Shown here one piece after another: positions 50,153 to 59,883 of a DNA stretch of 64,000 nt. How positions within the stretch are numbered: position 1 is the stretch's first letter; every line of letters starts with the position of its first letter. The notes beneath the pieces are model-generated. The model was not told the origin of the DNA and searched no databases. It saw only the letters and a program-made list of their open reading frames with translations. Both the position numbers and the translations under genes were made by a program. The DNA comes from Candidatus Melainabacteria bacterium (GTDB lineage Bacteria; Cyanobacteriota; Vampirovibrionia; Obscuribacterales; Obscuribacteraceae), in contig QKMZ01000017.1 of assembly GCA_003242885.1 (NCBI GenBank), positions 50,026 through 114,025 of the forward strand, read 5' to 3'.

Positions 50153-50407
50153 ATGAAAAAGAAAGCCGAAAAAATCGACCGTGAAGTGGTTGAGAATATG
50201 ATGGTCGATACAACAAGGCTCAGAGCGGCTTTGATGTTGGCGTGCCTTGAACTTACCCAAGGTGATTTGATTGCGGCTATCGATTTATCTGAGGAACTGT
50301 ACGACACCGCGCCGAAATTACTTGAAGGTCTAAACGAGACGGGCCTGGATAATTTGCCGTGCGGTCCAGCCAAAGTGCTCCCTTTCCCCAAAAAAACAAG
50401 CAATTAA
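50153..50407 (+). CDS. Small hypothetical protein
   Basis: 84-aa ORF. Confidence 0.4.
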   Translation: MKKKAEKIDREVVENMMVDTTRLRAALMLACLELTQGDLIAAIDLSEELYDTAPKLLEGLNETGLDNLPCGPAKVLPFPKKTSN

Positions 50408-52275
50408 AAACTGGGCGGACCTCTCAAGCTTTTCGCCGTTTTCTCGATCAGTGAAAATTCATCTGCAAAACCTGATGAATAGCCCTGATTGCCCGTTGTC
50501 AAGAATTTATAATTGATAGGCTTGGTGGCTGTTTTCCTGTTTTTGTTTTTTGCTCCAAAGAAAGGTAGGGCGCTGGTTTTAGTAGCTGCGCCTGTCTTTT
50601 CTTTAGTACCGCTTACGGTGGCATCAGTATAGCAAACTAAGCCAGGTGCTTGGTTCCGAGAAATGGAAGAAATTCCCTCCGCACCCATCTGCCCCTCTGC
50701 CCGAATACCGTCGAACCAGGGCCCCGGTGTAAATACTTGCTCAACAACCCGCAGGGCTTGGTCTTTACGCTGGGGGTTCGATGGTTGGCTATTCGCCGGG
50801 CAGATTGTAAGGGGGGCTACCGAAGCGGTTTTACTGTCTTCAAGTTCTCGATTCGCTAAGTCCAAATCCGAACAAGGCGGAATTTCTGATTTCTCTTTTT
50901 CTTCAAACCCAACTTCCGGAACTACCGAACCCGAAAAATCCCCCCACACCCCCCGGTTATAAACGCTGGGCCAGATAGCCAAGAGATCAGAATGCTTTGA
51001 AATCGTGCGCCGATTGCAGCCTGCTTTTCTGGCAATTTCCGATTTAGTTAACACCACGTCTTCTGCCAAAAGTTCTTGGATGGCTTTCTTGATTCGGTTT
51101 CTTGCATCTTCCAGGCGTGCATTATTCGCCTCGGCCATCCGGTCTACCTCATACAGTCGGCCGGTCTTCGCATATACCTCTAGCAGCCTCTTCAAGAGAC
51201 GATCAGTTAGAGGGTAGGGTTTTCTAGCCTCATAGTTTTTTCCTCGCCTCCAGAAGACCGTTCGCCATATATGCGCCTCAATTTCTTTCCATTGCTCTAA
51301 ATTGATGTGCCTGCAAAAACCGTTGTGTTTCTTTTTCAGCCAGGCCTCAATCAGCCTTGCCCTGGTTTCATCATTTCGTCGGCCTGGATATGCCGGGACG
51401 TTCTCTGAAGGATCTCCATACCAGAGATAATGACCCACAGCCATGACAGCATCGTGTCTTTGCCCTTTTGCTGTCAGCCCGTAAAGCCAGTGCTCACGCC
51501 CTTTGTCCCAAGTCTCTTGAATCTTCCCTTTTCTGAACAGATCATCAAAACCCGCAAGCGATATGACTTTTTCATGCTCCTGGGCGCCGGCGCCGGCATG
51601 ACTGCCGGCGGATTGAATTTGGCTTTCTATCAAGGTTTTGGCATTCTGCCAATTTCTTGAATTTTCTTCGAAGTCTTGAAGGAATGAGGCTAGCGCCTCG
51701 TCTTCTCTTATTTCTTCTCTTCTAACTTCTATACTTCCATCCGGAGCAAGCCAGCCAAAGCCTTTCTGAAGGGGCAGTCGCAGAGCGTTTCCGCTCGGAA
51801 AAATCTCGAGCTGTCCGGAGGCAATTTCATAGCCCAGTGTCTTTAGCCAGGTCTTTAGAGTCTGGTTTACTTCGTCACTTTCGGCCCATTCCTCAAACGG
51901 CAAATACAAGTGCCAGCCGCCTGAATCGCTGCTTTGATACGGAATTCCGTATAGGCCGACTGCAGCTAAATGCGCCTGCAGTTTTTGCAGTTCGGTTTCA
52001 TTGTGATATCTGCTGCCTATATCCAAATCCAAGACAGCATGCCGGGTCTTGTGTGACCAGTAGCAGCCCCGATAAAGACCGCGCCCTTCATCTGACACCA
52101 CGCCCAAGATCTGAGCGTCCAAGAGCGGGCCCACGGCCTTCTGCCATCGCTCCTGGTCATAGGTCTTCCAGATAAATGCATCACGGCGAGGAAACAACGA
52201 AGAGAATGCCTCTCGTTGAAATAGAGTTGTTGGGCCGCTATCTGCGGCTGTTAAAAATGCTGTAGCTCCGGTCAC
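50404..52275 (-). CDS. AEP-like primase/replication protein (intact copy, plasmid B)
   Basis: HAVLDLDIGSRYHN (DxD), SGGWHLYLPFEE, LRLPLQKGFGWL; HTH-like KSEIARKAGCNRRTISKHSDLL. Confidence 0.7.
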   Translation of the reverse strand: MTGATAFLTAADSGPTTLFQREAFSSLFPRRDAFIWKTYDQERWQKAVGPLLDAQILGVVSDEGRGLYRGCYWSHKTRHAVLDLDIGSRYHNETELQKLQAHLAAVGLYGIPYQSSDSGGWHLYLPFEEWAESDEVNQTLKTWLKTLGYEIASGQLEIFPSGNALRLPLQKGFGWLAPDGSIEVRREEIREDEALASFLQDFEENSRNWQNAKTLIESQIQSAGSHAGAGAQEHEKVISLAGFDDLFRKGKIQETWDKGREHWLYGLTAKGQRHDAVMAVGHYLWYGDPSENVPAYPGRRNDETRARLIEAWLKKKHNGFCRHINLEQWKEIEAHIWRTVFWRRGKNYEARKPYPLTDRLLKRLLEVYAKTGRLYEVDRMAEANNARLEDARNRIKKAIQELLAEDVVLTKSEIARKAGCNRRTISKHSDLLAIWPSVYNRGVWGDFSGSVVPEVGFEEKEKSEIPPCSDLDLANRELEDSKTASVAPLTICPANSQPSNPQRKDQALRVVEQVFTPGPWFDGIRAEGQMGAEGISSISRNQAPGLVCYTDATVSGTKEKTGAATKTSALPFFGAKNKNRKTATKPINYKFLTTGNQGYSSGFADEFSLIEKTAKSLRGPPSF

Positions 52276-52306
52276 TGTCTGCCTTTAAGCGTTTGAAAAC
52301 GCGTGC

Positions 52307-52452
52307 TTGACTGTGCCAGATCTGTCCGCTATCCTTATCGCATCGGGGAAATCGCCTGCCAGCAAAACCCCAATATTAATCGAATATCCGAAAGATCTAG
52401 TCTATTGATTTTTTGAAAAGCATCGCCCCTGGCGGTGTTTTTTTTTGAAAGA
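52307..52452 (+). ncRNA. Candidate antisense RNA to the leader of the AEP gene 50404-52275
   Basis: TTGACT (52307-52312)-17 bp-TATCCT (52330-52335); terminator CATCGCC-cct-GGCGGTG-TTTTTTTTTT about 90-110 nt downstream. Confidence 0.5.
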
Positions 52453-52576
52453 TTTCAGACCTTGCCACCCTGGGTAGTGGCTAATGAGAAACGTCATGGT
52501 CAGAATAACTGTAAGAAACACATAGAGCAATTGATCCTGTGAGGCATACAGCGGATATAGAGGCACTTGAAAAAAG

Positions 52577-53000
52577 TCAGTGAACAATCATAATTAGTCA
52601 GTGACCATATCTGAACATTCTTTAGAAAGCCCACCTGATGGAAAAAATTGAATCGCACGAACTTCAAAGTGACCTAAGCATGGTTGGCTTTGAAAAAGTA
52701 TTTGTTCAAGTTGAACAAACTGAAAAAACTGAACAATCCGACAAAAAAACCGATGTTCATGAACATATTCAGGAATTTGAAGCAGACTCGACCGAATTGG
52801 TCAGCATGGCAGAAGCCTCCAGGCGTTTGAAAATTCCTTATCCAACTTTACGCCGCCAAGTCTTGGCTGGAAAGATTGAAAGCTCGTTAGGTCGCGATGG
52901 AAAACCGCTGGTCAGATTGGCCAGGCATGAAAAGCCATCGAATATTCGCGAACAAAAAGTGAACAAACCAGAGCCGATTACGGTACAAAGTGAACATTCA
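52577..53000. repeat. GAACA-type motif cluster including palindromes (candidate operator/ori/centromere, plasmid B)
   Basis: TTGTTCAA-g-TTGAACAA (52702-52718), TGTTCATGAACA (52754-52765), upstream cagtgaacaat/cagtgaccat/ctgaacatt, further gtgaaca in the ORF. Confidence 0.55.
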
Positions 53001-53210
53001 GCGAATATTCAACGATTGCTTGAGGTCATTGAGTCCGAGCGAAGTTACTCGCGCAGTCTCAATGAAAGGCTAGAAGCAGCGAATCACCGCAATGGATACC
53101 TTGAAGCACAAGCAGAAGGCTTTCAAGAGCAAATCAAACTCCTGACTGATAGTCAGCATAAGCGCGGTTGGTGGGCTCGTTTTAGTTCTTGGTTCATGAC
53201 CGGCAGATAA
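52638..53210 (+). CDS. HTH/coiled-coil DNA-binding protein (plasmid B counterpart of 19747-20415)
   Basis: VSMAEASRRLKIPYPTLRRQVLAGKIESSLGRDGKPLVRLARH then coiled coil; same divergent position next to AEP gene. Confidence 0.6.
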   Translation: MEKIESHELQSDLSMVGFEKVFVQVEQTEKTEQSDKKTDVHEHIQEFEADSTELVSMAEASRRLKIPYPTLRRQVLAGKIESSLGRDGKPLVRLARHEKPSNIREQKVNKPEPITVQSEHSANIQRLLEVIESERSYSRSLNERLEAANHRNGYLEAQAEGFQEQIKLLTDSQHKRGWWARFSSWFMTGR

Positions 53211-53257
53211 CCGGTTTTATGTATTATTTAAGTTACTACAATCTGAAAAGGCGAACG

Positions 53258-54544
53258 GTGAAAATCGGGATAGAACGCAAAACCGCTCCCCTAGTTCTGT
53301 TCTGCACACTTTCTTTTTTATTGGGCATGAGCATGGTCTGGTGGTTGGTTGACGTCGATTTGACAAAACCGGCTTTAGCTCAGCGAACCGATTTTCTGAA
53401 TGCCTTTTACATTGCGGGCGCCATCATGGCAAGGGGTTCTCTTCATGAGCTCTATCCCCCGTTAGAAGCAGACAGCCAAGTTGATTTTGAATTTGCCAAA
53501 GTTGCGCACTCGCTCTTACCTTATTTGCCAGTGAATTCTCAACCTTGTTGGCAATACCCCCCAATCGATGCACAGTTTCTTTCGTTGTTTGCTGGACTGC
53601 CAAGCTCGACAGCACTTCTCACGTGGCAGATTTTAAGTATCGCTGCTATCGGTGCTTCCGTTTTTTTTGTTAGCAGGTTCGCAAAGGTTCACTGGGCTAT
53701 CGTTTCAAGCCTATTTATTATTTTTCTTCCGTTTTTTCAAACACTCAAGTTTGGACAGCAAGGTATTCTGTTTGGTCTTTTTCCACTATGTGCAGCTCTC
53801 TACTTGCTTGGCAGAGACAAGCCTTTTATAGCGGGATTGGTAGTATCGCTGACGTTTCTTACACTAAAATTTTTGGTAATAGCTGGATTAATAAGCCTTG
53901 CTTTGCTGCCGAATCAGCGGCGTATGTTAATCGGGCTGGCAACAGGCTGTTTTATTCTTGTTGGCTTCATGCTTGCAACAGTGCCATTTTTAACGTGTTT
54001 GCAATGGTTGCACAATATTCAGCTGTCCGAAAAGTATTTTTTTGAGCCGCATTTCTATCACAATTTGAGCTTGTACGTTTCGTTCCCGGCCCTATTGATA
54101 TTGCACTTCCCGATAGAATTTCGAACGTTCGGCAAAATCCTGTTTTATCTTTTAGCGGTAACGATTCTCGCTGTGACAATGTTCATTCAGTGGCGACTCA
54201 TGAATTCGAAACTGCCTTTAGAACAGAAACTACGGATCGTTTTTGCTTCTGCTTTTTACGTAATGCCAGTGATTCTGCCACATTTACTCTATTATGACCT
54301 TGCGGGAATAATGGTTGCGAACATTCTTCTATGGGATGTTCAGCCGTCATCTTTGATTTCACAGAAACTGCGGGCTGCTGCAATAACGTCAACACTAGCT
54401 ATAGATGCATATTTCATCTGCTTCGCTGTATTGAATAATTCTTCCTTTCATCCACTCATTTTTTCTTCTGTCTTGACGCTTGTTTATTTGCAGTTGTTAT
54501 GGATCGTCAAAAACACTGTGGCACAAACAAAAGGCGAGCATTAG
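53258..54544 (+). CDS. DUF2029/GT87-like polytopic membrane protein
   Basis: DFLNAFYIAGAIMARGSLHELYPP; YPPIDAQFLSLFAGLP; GQQGILFGLFPLCAALYLLGRDKPFIAGLVVSL. Confidence 0.65.
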   Translation: MKIGIERKTAPLVLFCTLSFLLGMSMVWWLVDVDLTKPALAQRTDFLNAFYIAGAIMARGSLHELYPPLEADSQVDFEFAKVAHSLLPYLPVNSQPCWQYPPIDAQFLSLFAGLPSSTALLTWQILSIAAIGASVFFVSRFAKVHWAIVSSLFIIFLPFFQTLKFGQQGILFGLFPLCAALYLLGRDKPFIAGLVVSLTFLTLKFLVIAGLISLALLPNQRRMLIGLATGCFILVGFMLATVPFLTCLQWLHNIQLSEKYFFEPHFYHNLSLYVSFPALLILHFPIEFRTFGKILFYLLAVTILAVTMFIQWRLMNSKLPLEQKLRIVFASAFYVMPVILPHLLYYDLAGIMVANILLWDVQPSSLISQKLRAAAITSTLAIDAYFICFAVLNNSSFHPLIFSSVLTLVYLQLLWIVKNTVAQTKGEH

Positions 54545-54667
54545 ACCGGTCTATTAGCGGACGGGCAAAAAAATTGCCTTTTAAGTGGGGAAGTGCCCAC
54601 CGCATTTTGGAACTGAAGTCTTTCAACTGGGCATAATTTACCAGATGGATATCACGGGAAATTTCTT

Positions 54668-55447
54668 ATGCGAAATGCCTTTATTCTGCTGTCAGCCTTG
54701 CTTCTTCTAAGCTTCGATTCATCGTCTGCTCAGACACTCATTGGCTCTCCAATTGATCCTGACAAAGACGGAATTGCTCGTCCCAGCGACCAAGAACTTT
54801 TACAAGCCCCAAAGAATAGACATATGATTACTATGAGTGTACCGGGAGATCCTTCTATTAAGCGGGGATGCACACTTTCATTTGACTTTGATCGCTCTGG
54901 AAAAATTGAAAGTTTGCAAATGGTTCATTCGTCTGGAAAGCCAGAAGTTGATTTTGACTGTATCTGTGCTGTTTTAGGATCTTCTCCTTATGAGCCCAAT
55001 GAACGAGGTGATCGCAAAAGCATTTTCTATACCTTTGGAGGTCGAGACCTTCATGAACAAAATGAAGGTGTAAAGGCGATAAACAGACGACAACGGAGTC
55101 TCTTACTATCAAAAAATGGGCTGAGCCCGTCTGAGTATTATGTCTGTAACTTAGTTCCTATCAGTATTCTTTATCGTTATCCAGGTGTGTTTTCAGAAGC
55201 AGAAATTTGCGATATCTCAAATTTGAGAGTAATTGCAAAAACATTTTTTGATAGAAAGAATTCGCCAAGCGTTCCTGAAATTGTGGCAAACAAACGATTT
55301 CGGATGTTTTATGACAAATGGAATGAATTTGTTAGTACGCACAAAAAAGCGACAAAGGAAGAAATAGCAAAATTTCGAGATGGAGTAGATAGCGAGTTTA
55401 AGGATATGTTCTTAACGCTATCAAACTCCATCTCGAAGAAGTTGTAA
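54668..55447 (+). CDS. Secreted hypothetical protein
   Basis: Signal MRNAFILLSALLLLSFDSSSAQ. Confidence 0.5.
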   Translation: MRNAFILLSALLLLSFDSSSAQTLIGSPIDPDKDGIARPSDQELLQAPKNRHMITMSVPGDPSIKRGCTLSFDFDRSGKIESLQMVHSSGKPEVDFDCICAVLGSSPYEPNERGDRKSIFYTFGGRDLHEQNEGVKAINRRQRSLLLSKNGLSPSEYYVCNLVPISILYRYPGVFSEAEICDISNLRVIAKTFFDRKNSPSVPEIVANKRFRMFYDKWNEFVSTHKKATKEEIAKFRDGVDSEFKDMFLTLSNSISKKL

Positions 55448-55497
55448 GACTCCTACTTATTCTTTTAGCTCCGTAGTTTGTCTAATTTCAGTTCAGC

Positions 55498-56355
55498 TCA
55501 CGGAGTGCACTGAGTGGCATAAGTACCAGCGGCCGGGTTCGCCTGGTTCATATACCAGTTGTTTGTAAACCGGTAGGTACACTTGAAATAGTTAGTGGTG
55601 TCCGCGTCGAGGGGGCTGCGAGCAGTACTTCCAGTAGCGATTGCAAACTGTTCTGCAAACAGTTCTTCCTTGTTTCCCCACCAATAAGCGAACGCAGCGT
55701 TATCGGCAACGGTCTGAGGGTTGTTGGCGGCCTCCCAGGCCTGGTCATCCGGATACAGGTTATTGAACGTTGCCGAGTTGGACAACATTCCATTGTAGCG
55801 GTCGAAATGGTGGCCGGTCTCGTGCCGCGAATCGTGGTTTTGCAAGGTCGTAGACTGCGGTTTCACAGCCGGATATCCCGCGGCGGTGTCCGGCACGTTT
55901 TCGTAAACGATAATTGCGTTCTCAGGGTTACCGAGTGCCGTAAACAACGAAAATGCAGGCTTGTTGATCTGAGCATTCCACACGGTCACTGGATTCTGCC
56001 CTGACGCTTGCGCGTACTGTAACGGGCTATCGAAAACGTAGACTCGGACTGTATTGGTCGTCATCAAAGTGCCGATGGTTGGTTCAACGTTAGAAATGCC
56101 CTTCAAAGGGTTATAGACGCTAAAGCCACGGCTCGCTGCGGTGCTGGTTCCGCAATAATAGAACTTAGAGTTCGCACCGGTAGTACCATTGACGGGCCAC
56201 AATGTGCCGCCAACGCGTGGCTCACACATTACACCCGTGCCACCCAGATTAATCGCAGTGATATAACCTTCGGCGGCAAAAGCAGGGGAAGCGCCGAGGA
56301 AGCCGACGCCAAGGAGCAGGGCTCCCAGTGCGAGAATTTTTTGCTTGATATTCAT
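55498..56355 (-). CDS. Secreted HExxH (zincin-like) protein
   Basis: Start MNIKQKILALGALLLGVGFLGASPAFA at 56355; DSRHETGHHFDRY; shares signal and 5' leader with 32881-35055. Confidence 0.6.
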   Translation of the reverse strand: MNIKQKILALGALLLGVGFLGASPAFAAEGYITAINLGGTGVMCEPRVGGTLWPVNGTTGANSKFYYCGTSTAASRGFSVYNPLKGISNVEPTIGTLMTTNTVRVYVFDSPLQYAQASGQNPVTVWNAQINKPAFSLFTALGNPENAIIVYENVPDTAAGYPAVKPQSTTLQNHDSRHETGHHFDRYNGMLSNSATFNNLYPDDQAWEAANNPQTVADNAAFAYWWGNKEELFAEQFAIATGSTARSPLDADTTNYFKCTYRFTNNWYMNQANPAAGTYATQCTP

Positions 56356-56846
56356 GTTTTTTCCTTTTGGGAAGTTGGTTTGGTCCACCTTCTCAGTCCC
56401 AATTCAAACGCAACAAGGATCTGAACACCTTCGCTGTCCTTGTCTTGCTTGGTGGTTATCCTTCTATTTGCGCTGAGCGCTGGGTTTTGCCTTTGGTTGA
56501 GAAGTGAAAGTGGGATTTTGAGCCTATACAAACGCACAGGTGAGAATTGACCCTAGTGTCACTTTTCGTCATGTTTTTAATGAAGCTGTTACTTAGTATA
56601 GTTTCAGACACAATTGATAGAAGCTGTAAAGAGTCATGGATAGCTAATCCTAAAGGAATACTGAAATGCTAGCGCCAGGTTTAAGTTACACGGGCTTAAA
56701 CTAGCGTCCTTACGCTATAAGGTTTTCGGGCGATTTCAAGTGATACCAGTTAACGTCACTTTTATTAGTCTGCTTCTGAGCAAAGTGGCCACAAGGTTTT
56801 CGGCTGAGTGTCTGATTATCGATATTATGTTTCATGCCACCGAAGG

Positions 56847-56901
56847 CGCCACCGCGTTGTTGAAATCGCGCGCAGTGCGACTTTCAACGTTAGCGGTGGC
56901 G
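56847..56901. repeat. Long interrupted hairpin in non-coding region
   Basis: CGCCACCGC/GCGGTGGCG, GTTGAAA/TTTCAAC, TCGC/GCGA nested. Confidence 0.7.
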
Positions 56902-57301
56902 TCTTCCGTCGTCGCTACTATTCAGCCTCTATCCTCTAACCCTAATTTGGGGTAGGCAACAATCCACCATTTCACCCTTGATGCCTGTTGTCATTGTCCG
57001 GCATTAAGTACGCTTTTTTTGTCAGTTGCAATTTCAGGTCATTGGAGGTAATTATCACGAGATCCAGCCCAAAGCAAAGCTTATTTTTCCGGCACCAGTG
57101 CCGCTTTCAGAAGGCGATAACTTTCCTTTGCACTGTCGTGTATTTGCCTCTTACGCTTGAGTTGCGCCGGATTCGACGCAGCCCTTTAGGAGACAAAAAT
57201 TGAAAATCAGAGTCATTACTGTAACCACTTTCCTTTTACTCATTTACTTGCTCGCTGCAAGTCCGGCTCCGGCCTTCTGAGCGCCCGGGAAAGCTATACT
57301 C

Positions 57302-57556
57302 ATGAAAATGAAGAACTATCGCTGGATGTGGATTTCCTTCGTCGTGTGGTTCGTCGTGGTCGGCGGCTACATGGATTTCATCGTATGGATGGAAGAATTG
57401 AAACGTCCCGGCAGCAGTGAGAATTTACTCTTTGAATTACTGCGAACCGGGCTTTTAGTTGGCATACCAGCTGGTTTGATTGGAATTGCACTTTCAGCTT
57501 TGGTGCGCTGGACAATTCGGAGCGGCTGGTGGGGCTCCCGTGACTCAACAAACTAA
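57302..57556 (+). CDS. Small membrane protein
   Basis: 84 aa with two hydrophobic segments. Confidence 0.45.
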   Translation: MKMKNYRWMWISFVVWFVVVGGYMDFIVWMEELKRPGSSENLLFELLRTGLLVGIPAGLIGIALSALVRWTIRSGWWGSRDSTN

Positions 57557-58443
57557 CGTTGCTTTTCTAATTTCCGTAATTCGTTCAAAACGTTATTCAG
57601 GTGGTCGTTTCCACCGCCTGGATTGAACGACATGATAAGCGCTTTGGTTTCTTGTCCAGACTTCCAGAGGGGCAAACAATTGTTCAAAAGAAGCCTCTCA
57701 TCATGCTTCATGGTGTTTCTGTCCGGCGTATTTTTTGCCCAAGTCTCAAGCGATTGAATACGGTCGTCGAGATAAGCACCCACAAGTGCAGTCGCAATTG
57801 ATTTGTCCACAGCCAGTTTTGTGAGATCGTTGGCAGTCGTTCCACCGAATAGATCAGGGTACTTTTCGCCCAGATGCCGGATATTTGATATCGAAATTTG
57901 ACCAGGGCCGACAGTAATGTCTTTCATCGGTTGTACGAGATTGCCGGTTTGACGAACAAACCAATCCGGTGCTGCATCGTCTATTGAGCCATAATACTTT
58001 TGCTCGTTGTTCATAATCGCGGCAATTAAATTAGGGCCGATACCCTCATGCCTTTCTGAATATGCAGAAAGCTTGGGAAGGGTCTGGCTTACACGTCTTG
58101 CTACTTCACTGTCAAAAAAATGATTGGGCTTTTCTCGAAGAGGATGCAGAGCACCCTCAAACGGTTTCAATATGTCTTCTTTCTTCCAAGCCACCTGAGG
58201 TCCTTTCGAGGAAACCTCAGTTCCATCGCCCATATCAATCAGCAGAGGATTGCTGTCAGCATAAGCCTTCATGTCCCCAAAGGTGCTGAATTTGCTTGTT
58301 CTTTGCGCGTCGGCTTCTGCCACTTGCTCGGATGTGACAGCGCGATCCTTGCCCAAATTGTCCGGCTTCTTAATCCCGGCATCAGGCTTTTGCTCTGCCT
58401 GGTCTGCTGGTTTTTGAATCTCTGCCACGTCCAGAAGCCTCAA
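57553..58443 (-). CDS. Lytic-transglycosylase-like protein
   Basis: GIGPNLIAAIMNNEQKYYG...VGPGQISISNIRHLGEKYPDLF; homologue of 43339-44970. Confidence 0.6.
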   Translation of the reverse strand: MRLLDVAEIQKPADQAEQKPDAGIKKPDNLGKDRAVTSEQVAEADAQRTSKFSTFGDMKAYADSNPLLIDMGDGTEVSSKGPQVAWKKEDILKPFEGALHPLREKPNHFFDSEVARRVSQTLPKLSAYSERHEGIGPNLIAAIMNNEQKYYGSIDDAAPDWFVRQTGNLVQPMKDITVGPGQISISNIRHLGEKYPDLFGGTTANDLTKLAVDKSIATALVGAYLDDRIQSLETWAKNTPDRNTMKHDERLLLNNCLPLWKSGQETKALIMSFNPGGGNDHLNNVLNELRKLEKQR

Positions 58444-58478
58444 CAGTTCTGCATTTTTCCAGTATACGCCTGCTGTCT

Positions 58479-58811
58479 CTATGGTTCAAAATTGAGTTTG
58501 CTTGCGGCTTTTTTGACACTTCCTAGCAAACCAACGGTGTTCTGTCCTTCTTTGGTAAGGCTGTATTCGACTCTTGGCGGTTTTTCTCGGAAGATTTTCC
58601 GACGTACCAGCCCCAGTCTTTCTAAAAGCCGAACCCGCTCGGTGAATGTCTTTGCCGATAATCCAGGTAAATCTTGAAGTATCCTTTTCGTGCGCTTTTC
58701 TCCGGATGCTAACTCCAATAAAATCGCGCTAGTCCAGGTAGGGCTCAAGGCTTTGAGCGCATTTTCAATCGGAACTGCATCAACAGGGCGCAAAGTAACG
58801 TGCTTGCTCAT
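58479..58811 (-). CDS. HxlR family transcriptional regulator
   Basis: ALKALSPTWTSAILLELASGEKRTKRILQDLPGLSAKTFTERVRLLERLGLVRRK. Confidence 0.85.
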   Translation of the reverse strand: MSKHVTLRPVDAVPIENALKALSPTWTSAILLELASGEKRTKRILQDLPGLSAKTFTERVRLLERLGLVRRKIFREKPPRVEYSLTKEGQNTVGLLGSVKKAASKLNFEP

Positions 58812-58813
58812 TT

Positions 58814-59359
58814 CTATTTCCCTTCCGTCTTAATTAGCTGCGCCATTAGACCACTGTGCCCTATCGTCATTGCCGCTGAATATCCACCGGTTGCCCGGTT
58901 TCCAGCTTTCCAGACAAGCTCTGTACCGTCGATGATTGCCTCATATTTCCACTGATCCTTATCCCACGGCGCAGCGCTCTTGTAGTTTTTGTCATGCATC
59001 AGCCACCACCACATGGCGTATTCTTCGCGCTTTTTGTAAGGGATGTATGTGGCTGTCAGATTGTCCAGGCGCTCACCTTTTTCAAAAGCCCAGTTCTGAA
59101 GATCAATCGAAAAGGCGGCTTTGACGTTGTTTGCGACTTTTCCATATCCGGATTTGAATTTCCTCGGACCTGTCGGAAACCAGTTCTTACTTGGATTTTT
59201 GTCTTGTTCGGCAGCTATCTCTTGAATCGTTTTGAAAAAAGTCGGGCTGCGTTTTTCGACTCCGGTATCGCCAAAAACCGCAGTGGTAGACTCTGCCAGG
59301 GCGGGAAGACCGATCAGAAGACAGAGAGCTGCTGCCGTCAATTCTTGTGTTGTTTGCAT
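58814..59359 (-). CDS. Secreted hypothetical protein
   Basis: Homologue of 37188-37721. Confidence 0.6.
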   Translation of the reverse strand: MQTTQELTAAALCLLIGLPALAESTTAVFGDTGVEKRSPTFFKTIQEIAAEQDKNPSKNWFPTGPRKFKSGYGKVANNVKAAFSIDLQNWAFEKGERLDNLTATYIPYKKREEYAMWWWLMHDKNYKSAAPWDKDQWKYEAIIDGTELVWKAGNRATGGYSAAMTIGHSGLMAQLIKTEGK

Positions 59360-59361
59360 AT

Positions 59362-59874
59362 TCACTCCATTTCTCCTACCTGCTGTGGTCCCAATAGAGC
59401 GCAAGTTCTGATGCGCTTATTTATTGCCCTAATGATGTTTGTGTTTAAATATCCACCAGGCGGAATCTCGTAAATGTGCCATCGATACAGGATTCTAGTG
59501 GTGCCATCTTGTTGTGGAAGAAAATCGATGTAGCAAGTTAACTGGCGGATTACTTCTCGGACAGCTGGAATTTGCTCGGTGTATTGAACTAATGTAGTGA
59601 TTCTTAAAACGTCAGGATCGGCTCTGAGATTGACTCCCAGATGTCCTATGTTTGGCGTTAGATCTCGTGCCATCTGCAACCAAAGGTCATCCATCGGGAA
59701 TTGAGAATAGAAACTGCCTTCGCGAGCTTCCATCGCCAGGTCGTCTTTGCGCTTCTCTTCGAAGTCGCTATAAACTTTCCCGGCTTCATCAGCAACCTTT
59801 TTGGCTGCATCCTTGCCCATATCAAACAGCTTCTTTCCCCAGCCGATAGCCTTCTTTTTCGTTTCCTCGTCCAT
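59362..59874 (-). CDS. Hypothetical protein in mobilization operon
   Basis: 170-aa ORF adjacent to T4CP. Confidence 0.5.
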   Translation of the reverse strand: MDEETKKKAIGWGKKLFDMGKDAAKKVADEAGKVYSDFEEKRKDDLAMEAREGSFYSQFPMDDLWLQMARDLTPNIGHLGVNLRADPDVLRITTLVQYTEQIPAVREVIRQLTCYIDFLPQQDGTTRILYRWHIYEIPPGGYLNTNIIRAINKRIRTCALLGPQQVGEME

Positions 59875-59883
59875 AATTCGCCT

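Noticed and set aside
56740-56955. 71-aa ORF across the long hairpin
   Set aside because: Composition is dictated by the inverted repeat; no domain or clear start context.
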